From Algicella marina (GTDB lineage: Bacteria; Pseudomonadota; Alphaproteobacteria; Rhodobacterales; Rhodobacteraceae), in contig NZ_CP046620.1 of NCBI RefSeq assembly GCF_009931615.1, forward strand, positions 310,001-374,000: 64,000 bases of DNA. Reading direction: 5' to 3'. The translations under genes were made by a program, and so were the position numbers. Under the pieces are notes generated by a model that saw only the letters and a list, made by a program, of their open reading frames with translations, was not told the origin of the DNA and searched no databases. Below are positions 40,699 through 48,915 of the stretch, piece by piece (position 1 is the stretch's first letter; each line of letters begins with the position of its first letter).

Positions 40699-41213
40699 CA
40701 CGGACTCACAACGTCAGTGACGAATGCCTGCCTCCTGTTTTCGAGATTGTAACGAAAAGCGGATCCAAGTGTCCGCCTCAAGAGATGCGGGCTTCAACAA
40801 GAGCCCTTGCCGTCCGCAACGGGCAATTGAGTATGGAAAATTTCACCCGGCTCCATGGGGCGACACAACTTCAGGATGTGTTGGCCGATGTAGCCTTCAC
40901 GAACTTATCAACAAGACATTCAGTTGCGGGTTCAGCGAATTATTTGCGAGTGGGTGATGGAGCGAAACTTGGTTAACAATTAGTTAAATCAGTACTTTGT
41001 CGCTTCATGAATTTGTGCAATACAGCGCTTTAATCCCGCAAAAACACCTCCAAGCCGCCCTGATCAGGCCTCAATTGATTGCGACTTTCAAGATGCGTAC
41101 AGGGGGGGGAAGTAGCGTCCCGAGTAACCCTTTAGTGTATCGAGTGCCCCTGTACGTGCTTACCCTACCGTTTCGATTGACCCGCTGAAGTTCAGCGCCA
41201 GCGAGGTGCCGGT
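40699..41213. other. Non-coding interval, AT-richer than the surroundings
   Basis: About 515 bp without a gene I can support. Open frames here have poor codon bias and no ribosome-binding site. The stretch 40960-41060 is AT-rich with TTAACAATTAGTTAA (imperfect palindrome). A perfect 10-bp inverted repeat CGTACAGGGG (41096-41105) / CCCCTGTACG (41147-41156) encloses 41 bp, followed by no U-tract. A regulatory RNA or remnant is possible. Confidence 0.5.
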
Positions 41214-42317
41214 TCAGCCGAATTCCTGACGGGCCATCAGGTATCCGACGCCGGCTGCGAGACAAAGCGCGGCGGCGACTGCCAGTGCAATTTTCCATAT
41301 GGAATATGGCCGCTCTCCCTGAACCGTGCCGGTGCGCCCGTTCACGACAAACCTGTAGGTCTTGCCGCGGTACTTGTAGGCGGCAAGCCAGACGGGCAGG
41401 AGGATGTGCTTGAACGTCATCGAGCCGATGTCGGTGTCAACGGCCTCAATCTTCTGACGGTCACCGCCGATATCGAATTTTACGTCGCGCCGGATGATGC
41501 CATCCATAATCTGGCGCGCCTCCCGAAACCCTTCCTCTAGTTCGACCTGGTAGGCCTCGGCCCGGAAACCGGCGAGATAGTGAGGCTGATATGGCTCCAA
41601 TCCACCCAAGTCCCAAGGCGCCAGCGCGTCGGTAAAGCGTTTCGGCAGCGATCGGGAAGCCAGGACGAGCACGTCGTCGAAGAAGCGGGCGACACGACCT
41701 GAAACCGGCTTCCACCGCACCTTGGCGACCTGCTGGGTGCGATTTTGCGGCTTGCCATCCACCATCACCCGGACGGTGCGCTGTTCATGATAGACGGTGC
41801 CGCGCTGGCCGCGATAGCTTGTCCGGGTGTCGGCGTCATAAGTCCAGTAGGGCACGTAGATGCCTTCCATACGCCGGCCCTTCCGAGCGTATTCCTGCAG
41901 ACCGCCGGGAGCGAACCAGAGGTTGCCCAGCCACTTGGTCATTGCAGCGCGTGCAGCTTCCTCCGTCAGAGTGAATGGCAGCACGCCTTTCGGCTTCAGA
42001 TGCCGGTTGGTGCCCGTGTCGGTCACGATCGGCGTTGCGCAGAACGGACATTCGGTCGCGTGGACGTCGGGGTCGAATTCGACGCGCGCTCCGCAGCTTG
42101 TGCAACTTACAACGCGGGTCTCTTCCATTTCTGCCGCCGGCAATTCTTCCGCCAGGGCCTTGCGCAGGTCCAGTTCCCGGATGGCGCTGCCTTGCCATAT
42201 CGATGCGCCCTCAATCTGCTCCTCGGCGCCACAATGGTCGCATTGCAGACGGTCGGTGCCGGGCAGGAACCGCATGTCTGCGCCGCAGGTGTGGCAGGGA
42301 AAGCGATGTTCTTCCAT
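41214..42317 (-). CDS. Zinc-ribbon protein with C-terminal membrane anchor (YdjG-like)
   Basis: 367 residues. Two N-terminal zinc ribbons: CHTCGADMRF...CDHCGAEE (about 8-30) and CTSCGARVEF...CPFCATPI (about 70-95). A long domain follows with VPYWTYDADTRTSYRGQRG, RWKPVSGRVARFFDDVLV and LPVWLAAYKYRGKTYRFVVN. One transmembrane helix ends the protein (WKIALAVAAALCLAAGVGYL). Similar proteins stand next to SPFH 'virion core' proteins in Bacillus (ydjG-ydjI). Last gene of a five- or six-gene minus-strand operon. Role inferred to be membrane stress. Confidence 0.72.
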   Translation of the reverse strand: MEEHRFPCHTCGADMRFLPGTDRLQCDHCGAEEQIEGASIWQGSAIRELDLRKALAEELPAAEMEETRVVSCTSCGARVEFDPDVHATECPFCATPIVTDTGTNRHLKPKGVLPFTLTEEAARAAMTKWLGNLWFAPGGLQEYARKGRRMEGIYVPYWTYDADTRTSYRGQRGTVYHEQRTVRVMVDGKPQNRTQQVAKVRWKPVSGRVARFFDDVLVLASRSLPKRFTDALAPWDLGGLEPYQPHYLAGFRAEAYQVELEEGFREARQIMDGIIRRDVKFDIGGDRQKIEAVDTDIGSMTFKHILLPVWLAAYKYRGKTYRFVVNGRTGTVQGERPYSIWKIALAVAAALCLAAGVGYLMARQEFG

Positions 42318-42366
42318 GCGTCCAGTCAGGAATTGGTGGATCGGACCAGTTTCGGGAGATCCGGTC

Positions 42367-43479
42367 TCACGCGGGCGGTGGCGGGGGCGGGGGCATGACG
42401 GTGAAGAGCTGTGCGAGCTCGGCGATCTCGCCCGCCTTCGTCCAGCCGTCGATGCCGGCCGTCCACACGAGGGTTTCACGTGTCAATCCGCCGGAACTGG
42501 CCAACTTGCCGAGATCGGCGCGTGAAAACGGCCCTGAACTTTGGCCGTTTTCCGCAGTGTGCCAGACCTTTTCCATTGGCGGCGGGGGCGGTGGCGCAGC
42601 TGTCTGACGTGCGCCCCATGGACCCTGCTGGTTGGCCATCTGCGATGCCATCGCCATGCCGACGCCGGCTCCGAGCCCGGCCGTCATCGCTCCGCCGCCG
42701 CCGGGGTTGGCAGCGCCTGTCTGTAGCGCCTCCGCTGTCGCGTATTTGGTGTATTCGTCGAGGTTCCCGATGATGCCCATGGAGGTGCGCTTGTCGAGTA
42801 CCGCCTCAACCGCCTCCGGCAGCGAGATGTTCTCGACGAAGAAGGCCGGCATTGACAGGCCGTATTCCGCCAGTTGAGGGCTTACCTGCTGGGCGATCAA
42901 ATTGCCAAATTCCACGGTGTTGGCCGCCATGTCGAGTACGGGAATGCCGGAGGACGCGACCGTCTGGGTGAACTTGGACACGATGATATTGCGGATCTGG
43001 TAGCTGATCTCGTCCGTGGTAAACTCACCGTCCGTTCCGACGATTTCCTTCAGGAAGGTACCCGGATCGCTGACGCGGATACTGTAGGTTCCGAAAGCGC
43101 GCAGACGCACCGGGCCAAACTCCGGGTCGCGGCACATGATCGGGTTTTTGGTACCCCATTTCAGGTCCTGAAACCGGGTGGTATTGACGAAATAGATTTC
43201 TGACTTGAACGGGCTCTGAAAGCCGTGATCCCAATGCTGGAGCGAGGTCAGGATCGGCATGTTGTTGGTCTCGAGCATGTAGAGACCCGGTGTGAAGACA
43301 TCGGCAAGTTGGCCTTCGTGCACGAACACGGCCGCCTGTCCCTCGCGCACAGTCAGCTTGGCGCCGTACTTGATCTCATGGCCCTGGCGTTCGAAGCGCC
43401 AGACCAGCGTGTCGCGGGTATCGTCCGTCCAATGAATGACGTCGATGAACTGGCCGGACAGAAAATCGAGAATGCCCAT
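42367..43479 (-). CDS. SPFH-domain protein with C-terminal GYF_2 domain (YdjI-like)
   Basis: 370 residues. The SPFH (band-7-like, 'virion core protein') domain covers about 1-250, with LVWRFERQGHEIKYGAKLTV and YMLETNNMPILTSLQHW. A low-complexity Gly/Ala/Met linker and a polyproline run lead to a GYF_2 module at about 305-355 (VWHTAENGQSSGPFSRADL, VWTAGIDGWTKAGEI), and the protein ends in a second polyproline tail. GYF_2 modules bind partners. It lies 49 bp before the zinc-ribbon gene and 80 bp after the DUF2927 gene. Confidence 0.82.
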   Translation of the reverse strand: MGILDFLSGQFIDVIHWTDDTRDTLVWRFERQGHEIKYGAKLTVREGQAAVFVHEGQLADVFTPGLYMLETNNMPILTSLQHWDHGFQSPFKSEIYFVNTTRFQDLKWGTKNPIMCRDPEFGPVRLRAFGTYSIRVSDPGTFLKEIVGTDGEFTTDEISYQIRNIIVSKFTQTVASSGIPVLDMAANTVEFGNLIAQQVSPQLAEYGLSMPAFFVENISLPEAVEAVLDKRTSMGIIGNLDEYTKYATAEALQTGAANPGGGGAMTAGLGAGVGMAMASQMANQQGPWGARQTAAPPPPPPMEKVWHTAENGQSSGPFSRADLGKLASSGGLTRETLVWTAGIDGWTKAGEIAELAQLFTVMPPPPPPPA

Positions 43480-43559
43480 AGGGTCCCTCCAATTTGGTTA
43501 ACCGCGTTTTACCCGCTGCGACGGCCGCGGCAAAGGTGTTTCTGGCAGGATCTTCGCCG

Positions 43560-44498
43560 CTAGCCTCCCACTTCCCGTGCCAGCGGCAGGCCTGCACGTG
43601 AAGCAGCATCTCGGGCGATGGCAGGCAGGAGCGGACGGACTTCCTCGGCGCTCATACCCGGTTTCAGGCGTTTGTCGTAGAGCATCCGTAAAAGTGCCTC
43701 GTCATGGCGGGTAAGAAAGGCGAATTCCTCGTCATCGTTGAAGATCGAGGGGCGGGCATCGAAGCTGTCGTTGGGCAGCCCAAGGGCCTGTGTCAGTTCC
43801 TCATGAATGCAGGAACGGCGCATCAACTCTCCGTGCTCCGCTTTGATGAGAATGACGCCGCTGTTGATCACACCGGGGCGTCCTACCTGTTCGGCGGTGT
43901 AGAACGCGCACAGCGAGTCGATGGGCGAATTGACGAAACTGTCGACGATCGCCGGTGAGGCGATGTTTGTCTGGCCCAGCAACGTTCCGAAGTCCCGCTG
44001 CTCCGCACGATTGAGAAACAGCAGCAGAAAATTTGGCTTGCCTTCCTCGACCACTGATATTGGCAGACCGGTATAGCGACCAAGATCCTTCACAAACGCA
44101 TTCAGAGACCGGATGTCCTGCCGGGCCTGTTCTACCGGCACCGACTGCCCGAAAATCACCCCAATGCGGATCGGTTGTTCCCATCGGCTGAGGTTGGATC
44201 GGGTACGTCTTTCGACCAGCCGGTTTCCCTGAACCGCCAGTTCGTCGTACAGTGCGATCTCTTCGAAATTCCTTACCAGTGCGGCCAGCGTTACCGGTGC
44301 ATCGTTCGGGAGCCTTTCCTGGCGCATCAGCCCCTGAGCGCGCAGGTCGGACTCGATAAAGGCATAGTAGTCGGCTATCTGGTCATCGGGAATTTCGGGG
44401 CTGGTCGTGCAGGCCGCGAGCGCGATGCTCGCAGCCGACAGAAAGGCCGGAAGGCGAAAGACCCGCGCGGCGGAGCGCCGCACGGTGGTCTGCATCAT
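43560..44498 (-). CDS. DUF2927 lipoprotein
   Basis: 312 residues with a lipoprotein signal (lipobox LAAC at about residues 29-32; FLSAASIALAACTTSPEIPD). The DUF2927 region includes RWEQPIRIGVIFGQSVP, NSGVILIKAEHGELMRRSC and the metzincin-like IHEELTQALGLPNDS, in which HE-LTQALG resembles a zinc-protease helix, so a metallopeptidase-like fold is possible. It overlaps the TelA gene by 4 bp, so an outer-membrane or periplasmic lipoprotein is produced together with a cytoplasmic TelA. Confidence 0.78.
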   Translation of the reverse strand: MMQTTVRRSAARVFRLPAFLSAASIALAACTTSPEIPDDQIADYYAFIESDLRAQGLMRQERLPNDAPVTLAALVRNFEEIALYDELAVQGNRLVERRTRSNLSRWEQPIRIGVIFGQSVPVEQARQDIRSLNAFVKDLGRYTGLPISVVEEGKPNFLLLFLNRAEQRDFGTLLGQTNIASPAIVDSFVNSPIDSLCAFYTAEQVGRPGVINSGVILIKAEHGELMRRSCIHEELTQALGLPNDSFDARPSIFNDDEEFAFLTRHDEALLRMLYDKRLKPGMSAEEVRPLLPAIARDAASRAGLPLAREVGG

Positions 44499-45688
44499 GC
44501 GCCCTCGATGCTTTCCGATACATTGTGACCGGATGCGGTGCCTCGCGCCTTGGCCGATGCCAGCGTTTCCTTGAGCTCCTGCTCCATCTGATGCAGATCC
44601 TTTTCGGCCTCGGCACGTTTTGCCTTGCCCTCGTCGGCAATCTGCAGCGATTCCTCGATGGTAGCGATCAGATTGGCATTGGCCTCTTTGATGGCTTCGA
44701 TGTCGAAGACGCCGCGCTCCATTTCCTTGCGAACCTCGGCATTGGCCTGACGCAGGTTCTCGGCATTGGATTTCAGCAACTCGTTGGTCAGGTCGTTGGC
44801 TTCGCGCACGACGCTTGCCGCCTCGCGGGAACGATGAATGGTCACGGCCTGCGCAAGCTGCGTTTCCCACAGCGGCACTGTGTTGACGAGCGTGGAGTTT
44901 ATCTTGGTGACCAGGCTCTTGTCGTTCTCCTGCACCAGCCGGATCGACGGCAGGGACTGCATGGTGACCTGGCGGGTAAGCTTCAGGTCATGGACGCGCC
45001 GCTCAAGGTCGTCGCGGGCTGCACGCAAGTCGCGCAATTCCTGTGCCTTGATCACACCCTGGTCTTCTGGCGCGGCCTGAACTTCGGCTTCCTTCGCCGG
45101 AATTTCCTCCGCATCAAGCACTTTCAGCTTTTCTTCGCCGGCGGCAATGTACAGCGCGAGCTGATCATAGAAATCGAGCGTTTTCTCATAGAGCTTGTCG
45201 AGCGCCTTGATGTCCTTCAGAAGCACGTGCTCATGCTCCAGCAGTTCGCCGGTAATCTTGTCGATCTGGCCCTGCACGTTCTCGAACTTTGCCATAAATT
45301 CGTGGATCGGTTTTGCCTTGCCCAGCAACCGCTCCCACCAGCTCAGTTTGCGGTTGGGGTCAAGCTCGTCGACGGAGAAGCCACGGATGGAGCCGACCAT
45401 CTCGCGCAGGGCGTTTCCGGCTGGGCCCACATCCTTGTTTTGTACCCCGGCAAGCATTTCCTGGCTGATCTGTTGTAGCTCGGCCTGTGCGGCGGAGCCG
45501 AACTGGATGATCGACTGAGTGTTGTTCATGTCCAGTTCGGCCATGCGTTTTTCGATCTCGGCCTTGTCGGCAGGGTCGGCTGCTTCGATAACAATCAACT
45601 CACCTTTCGGTTCAGGCAGCAGTTTCGCAGTCACCTCCTGCACTTCCTTCAAGGTGGTCTCGGCCTTGGCACGGATATCTTCAGACAT
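44495..45688 (-). CDS. TelA-family toxic anion resistance protein
   Basis: 397 residues, entirely helical with coiled-coil segments and no membrane helix. Family marks are KLSWWERLLGKAKPIHEFMAKFENVQGQI (split here: KLSWWERLLGK then PIHEFMAKFENV) and LVNTVPLWETQLAQAVTIHR, which identify TelA/KlaA/YceH proteins linked to tellurite, antibiotic and membrane stress tolerance. It lies 20 bp after the XpaC-like gene and overlaps DUF2927. The molecular role of the family is unsettled. Confidence 0.88.
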   Translation of the reverse strand: MSEDIRAKAETTLKEVQEVTAKLLPEPKGELIVIEAADPADKAEIEKRMAELDMNNTQSIIQFGSAAQAELQQISQEMLAGVQNKDVGPAGNALREMVGSIRGFSVDELDPNRKLSWWERLLGKAKPIHEFMAKFENVQGQIDKITGELLEHEHVLLKDIKALDKLYEKTLDFYDQLALYIAAGEEKLKVLDAEEIPAKEAEVQAAPEDQGVIKAQELRDLRAARDDLERRVHDLKLTRQVTMQSLPSIRLVQENDKSLVTKINSTLVNTVPLWETQLAQAVTIHRSREAASVVREANDLTNELLKSNAENLRQANAEVRKEMERGVFDIEAIKEANANLIATIEESLQIADEGKAKRAEAEKDLHQMEQELKETLASAKARGTASGHNVSESIEGA

Positions 45689-45708
45689 GTATTTCTCCTT
45701 GGCGAGGG

Positions 45709-46614
45709 TCAGGCCTTGAGGCCTTCCTGATGCAGGCGCTCGCGCAGCACCTCAATTTCTATGTCGAGATCGGTCCGGTTGTCCTGCAGAAGGTCCGTCC
45801 GATGTCTGGTGAAGCTTTTCTCCAGGTCTGCGAGCAGTTCCAGGTAGTCGGACCGCGCCGAAGCGTCATTGCCGCGGGTATAGACCTCCGCGAATTTGAC
45901 CGTCGCGTCGCGTGCGCCTTTCAGGTAGACGCCCAGGAACTTGCGCGCGCGCGGTAGGTCTCTGGGGTCGTCCTCTACCGTGCGGAAGACGTCACGTGCC
46001 GTCACGCTCATGTCCTCGACGCGAGAAATGATCTGCCGGTCACCGGTGCGGCGAGCGGCATCGAGCATCGTGCGCAGATGCTCCTCGGCATCCTCGATCG
46101 CACGGGCGACCCTGTCCGTCTGATAGGTATCCACGCCATCCATGCCCTTGGCTCGCATCGGGTCGAGCCCGAAGCCAAAGACATGGGCGGCCGACGCCAT
46201 GCCACCAAACACGATGCCAGCAAACAGGCTGCCGTCGCCCAGACCCTGCACCATGAAGACACCGATGCCGACCAGAACAGCGGACGCCAGTTTGCGCGGT
46301 ACTCCGGGCGCGCGGGCGATCTTGCGGTCGTTGAAGGCGGCTTCGGCCTTGAGGCCCTCGTTCAGCAGCCATGCAGCGAGCATGAAAATGCCGAAAGCTC
46401 CCAATTCGATCAGGGACTGGACGGGATTGCCGCGCATGACCTCGCCGAGACCGGCGAAGAGCAGTGGCAACGGCGCAAGAAACAGAAGGCGTCCAAATAT
46501 GGAGACACGCGCCGTGCGCCGCCCGCGGAAGCGGGAGATGGCACGCGGCTTTGTCTCCTCGGTACTCACCTCGGAGGCAGTCGGGCTGAACTTGCCACCA
46601 TAGCGTTGCGCCAT
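45709..46614 (-). CDS. XpaC-like protein (5-bromo-4-chloroindolyl phosphate hydrolysis family)
   Basis: 301 residues. The N-terminal third is basic and leads to three or four transmembrane segments (about 35-150; IFGRLLFLAPLPLLFAGLG, LGAFGIFMLAAWLLNEG, LASAVLVGIGVFMVQGL). The C-terminal half is cytoplasmic, with ARKFLGVYLKGARDATVKF, the XpaC signature. XpaC and TelA homologues are regularly adjacent, as here. The gene starts with an ATG that overlaps the stop of a 31-codon membrane microprotein gene (TGATG). Confidence 0.82.
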   Translation of the reverse strand: MAQRYGGKFSPTASEVSTEETKPRAISRFRGRRTARVSIFGRLLFLAPLPLLFAGLGEVMRGNPVQSLIELGAFGIFMLAAWLLNEGLKAEAAFNDRKIARAPGVPRKLASAVLVGIGVFMVQGLGDGSLFAGIVFGGMASAAHVFGFGLDPMRAKGMDGVDTYQTDRVARAIEDAEEHLRTMLDAARRTGDRQIISRVEDMSVTARDVFRTVEDDPRDLPRARKFLGVYLKGARDATVKFAEVYTRGNDASARSDYLELLADLEKSFTRHRTDLLQDNRTDLDIEIEVLRERLHQEGLKA

Positions 46615-46709
46615 CAGAACTGTCCGGCACCAAAAGCGGAGAAGCCGGTGAAAAGCACGATCGCTACAACGATCAATGCTGCAAATCCCTGAAGCGTGGT
46701 CTCGCTCAC
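46614..46709 (-). CDS. 31-residue membrane microprotein
   Basis: A short frame that is easily missed: GTG start (46707-46709) with a GGGGGG ribosome-binding run 6 bp upstream, stop TGA overlapping the XpaC-like ATG by one base (TGATG). The product begins VSETTLQGFAALIVV and continues as one hydrophobic helix (about residues 8-25) ending FGAGQF. The perfect overlap argues for coupled translation. A subunit or regulator of the membrane complex is possible. It heads the XpaC-TelA operon. Confidence 0.6.
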   Translation of the reverse strand: MSETTLQGFAALIVVAIVLFTGFSAFGAGQF

Positions 46710-46729
46710 GTATCGCCCCCCATCATCCT

Positions 46730-46747
46730 GCTACCTAGGTGGGTAGC
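46730..46747. promoter_or_regulatory. Inverted repeat upstream of the XpaC-TelA operon
   Basis: GCTACC (46730-46735) and GGTAGC (46742-46747) with a 6-bp centre, around a CCTAGG core, in the 65-bp gap between terC and the microprotein gene. It could be an operator or a terminator remnant. Weak evidence. Confidence 0.3.
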
Positions 46748-46774
46748 ATGTTCGCAAATGCAAACCTAGAATTT

Positions 46775-47575
46775 TCAGGCTTCCTTGGTACCCTGCTCAT
46801 GCGCCCGTTCTGCCGCCAGTTTGCGTTGGTAGCCCGACTGAATGAACTCCACGAGAAACAGGACCGCGATTGAGAAATAGAAGGTCGATTTCGCCATAGG
46901 CTCCACGGCGTAGCCAAACAGGTGGATGTGGCCTTCGTGCCCGCCTTCACCAAGCAAAACAACGCCGACGATCAGCAGGACGAAAAGGCCCAGAACCTCG
47001 TACATGCGGTTTTTCTTGATGAACTCCGATACCGTGTCGGCGAGCAGGAGCATCGCCGCACCCGAGACGAGGATGGCGATTGCGAGGATTGGGAATACAT
47101 CTGTAATCGCAAGGGCGGACAGCACGCTATCGAAGCTGAAGATCAGGTTCATGAGCACGATCAGACTGACCACCGCAGTGGCGGATTTGTGGGTATCCTT
47201 GCCGAGGCTCTTTTCCAGATGCTCCATCGACAACAGGTGACTGATCTCCTTCACCGCCGTGTACATGATGAAGCCGCCGCCGAAGAGGAAGACGCAGACC
47301 GCGAAGTTGAAATCGCCGGTAATGATGCCCGGGATATCGATGCTGAAGAACGGTGCTTCCAGCGCGGAAATCAGTTTGATCATGGCGAAAAGCAGGATAA
47401 TCCGCAGGGCCACGGCGATGATGATACCCCAGCGACGAACCGCCTTTTGCTGGTGAATCGGGGCGCGCTGGCTCTCGATGGAGATATAGAGAAGATTGTC
47501 GAAGCCCAGCACGGCCTGGAGGAAGATGAGAACGCCCAGGTTGCCAAGGTTCGCCAGAGTAAAGAGATCCGCCAT
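46775..47575 (-). CDS. TerC-family integral membrane protein
   Basis: 266 residues with about seven transmembrane helices. It starts MADLFTLANLGNLGVLIFLQ and includes LQAVLGFDNLLYIS and IVLMNLIFSFDSVLSALAIT, the two conserved Asp-bearing TerC helices, plus IRKNRMYEVLGLFVLLIVG-like segments. TerC proteins act in tellurite/metal efflux and metalation of exported proteins. The ATG at 47575 is preferred over one at 47638. The gene is on the same strand as, and 65 bp ahead of, the XpaC-TelA cluster and may be cotranscribed. Confidence 0.88.
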   Translation of the reverse strand: MADLFTLANLGNLGVLIFLQAVLGFDNLLYISIESQRAPIHQQKAVRRWGIIIAVALRIILLFAMIKLISALEAPFFSIDIPGIITGDFNFAVCVFLFGGGFIMYTAVKEISHLLSMEHLEKSLGKDTHKSATAVVSLIVLMNLIFSFDSVLSALAITDVFPILAIAILVSGAAMLLLADTVSEFIKKNRMYEVLGLFVLLIVGVVLLGEGGHEGHIHLFGYAVEPMAKSTFYFSIAVLFLVEFIQSGYQRKLAAERAHEQGTKEA

Positions 47576-47774
47576 TTTCGTCCTGCCTGCTGCCGATGTA
47601 TCCGGCGCGACAAAGCCATAACGGTATCCAATCATCAAGTATTTATACTGCCCGAGGGGGCGTTTTGGGTTTCTAAGTGTTCAATTGCAGTGATTCGCTG
47701 TATGTTATTGATGCGGGGGCACTGTATGGTTGGCGGTCTTTTTCCAAAGTATCGGTGGTCGGAGTAGTAGAACG

Positions 47775-47805
47775 CTTCCGCGGAAGTTGGCGTACGCTGC
47801 GCCAA
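47775..47805 (+). promoter_or_regulatory. Two abutting hairpins in the cold-shock gene leader
   Basis: CTTCCGCGGAAG (a perfect 12-bp palindrome, 47775-47786) is followed at once by TTGGCG-TACGCTG-CGCCAA (47787-47805), ending 26 bp before the start codon. Probably a structured 5' untranslated region of the kind that governs cold-shock mRNA translation. A possible promoter is TTCAAT-N17-TGTTAT near 47680-47710. Confidence 0.5.
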
Positions 47806-47831
47806 TCAGGATCGAAGAAGGACTTCAAGGC

Positions 47832-48035
47832 ATGCCTAAAGGCACAGTAAAGTGGTTCAATACCGAGAAGGGTTACGGGTTTATCCAGCCCGAAGACGGT
47901 GGCAAGGACATCTTTGTTCACATCACGGCAGTACAGGCAGCGGGCCTGACGACGTTGACGGACAATCAACCGATTGAATTTGAACTGGTTGATGGACGTG
48001 ATGGCCGAAAGAGCGCAGGGGAACTCAAGGTCTGA
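47832..48035 (+). CDS. Cold-shock protein (CspA family)
   Basis: 67 residues, a single cold-shock domain with both RNA-binding motifs, KGYGFIQPEDG (RNP1, K-G-Y/F-G-F-I) and DIFVHITAVQAAGL (RNP2). It starts MPKGTVKWFN, the canonical N-terminus; AAGGAC lies about 10 bp upstream. Probably an RNA chaperone that binds single-stranded nucleic acid. Monocistronic, convergent with the Excalibur-like lipoprotein gene 57 bp away. The leader contains two hairpins. Confidence 0.92.
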   Translation: MPKGTVKWFNTEKGYGFIQPEDGGKDIFVHITAVQAAGLTTLTDNQPIEFELVDGRDGRKSAGELKV

Positions 48036-48092
48036 ACTGATTGGCAGGCAGACCGAATGCCGCTTCGGAACGCGTTGCCGGAGCGACGGACC

Positions 48093-48887
48093 TCAGAAAT
48101 TGAGCTTTCGATAGGTTTCAGGGTCGAACCGGCAGGCAAAGCCATCGCCGTCCGGATCAAGATTGAACCTGTCCGTCGTCGGGCCGCCGTTCGCGAGGAA
48201 TTGACGCTGGGCGTCATCGTCGCTGGAGAAGCGGCGGCAGACTGATGCCGATTGCACGCGATCACGGAATGCCGGCCGGTTGTAGACCTTCGTGCCCTTG
48301 GGATGGGTGGTTTCCCGAGCGAATTTTGCGACGTTGGCATTCGGATCCACCTGCTCCACCGCTTCCGGTTGCACGATCACCAGTTGCTGCTGAGCGAGCA
48401 GGCGACGTTGTTCGGCAATTTCACGCTGGCGCTTCTGTTCAGCCTGTGAGGACTGGTTGAGATCGATCGACTGGTCGTTGGGGTTAATGCCGATGTCATC
48501 AGGCAATCCCGCGCCTGGTCCCGTACCCGGAACCACCTGCGCAGACTGGACCTGTTGCGGCTGCACCGTTGCCGTTGGTTGTGTGATCGTGGCGGTCGTT
48601 GTCGTGGACGGCACAATGCTTCCCGGCGTTCCCGGAGGTGGAGGCGTTGTGCGCAGCGTAGTGGCGACGTCCTGGGCCAGTTGGTCCGAACTGCTGCCGG
48701 ATGGCGGCACCGGGATGGGGCGCGTCTGGGGAAAAGGCTGGAAATCCTGCGTGCCGGGCGTGGCGAACAACGGCGAATTGACCTTCGGAGGCGGTGGCGG
48801 ATCGAACGGTCCCTGCCCGCCGGCGGGTTCCTCCGAACATGCCGCAACTGCCAGTAGTAACCCTAGCCCGATAACCGGTCTCATCAT
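48093..48887 (-). CDS. Excalibur-like calcium-binding lipoprotein
   Basis: 264 residues. A lipoprotein signal peptide ends in LLLAVAACSEE. A long low-complexity linker rich in Pro, Thr and Gln follows (about 30-175; PPPPPKV, TTTTATITQPTATVQPQQVQ). A short folded C-terminus has SVCRRFSSDDDAQRQFLANG and NLDPDGDGFACRFDP, the DxDxDGxxC pattern of Excalibur domains. Probably an envelope-anchored protein with a domain at a distance. Two adjacent ATGs (48887, 48884) could start it. Confidence 0.72.
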   Translation of the reverse strand: MMRPVIGLGLLLAVAACSEEPAGGQGPFDPPPPPKVNSPLFATPGTQDFQPFPQTRPIPVPPSGSSSDQLAQDVATTLRTTPPPPGTPGSIVPSTTTTATITQPTATVQPQQVQSAQVVPGTGPGAGLPDDIGINPNDQSIDLNQSSQAEQKRQREIAEQRRLLAQQQLVIVQPEAVEQVDPNANVAKFARETTHPKGTKVYNRPAFRDRVQSASVCRRFSSDDDAQRQFLANGGPTTDRFNLDPDGDGFACRFDPETYRKLNF

Positions 48888-48915
48888 CTGCCGCCTCGCT
48901 CGATTACTTCGGTGT

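Noticed and set aside
40659-40976. 105-codon frame after the 5'-nucleotidase
   Set aside because: It begins inside the terminator hairpin, has weak codon bias and no motif.
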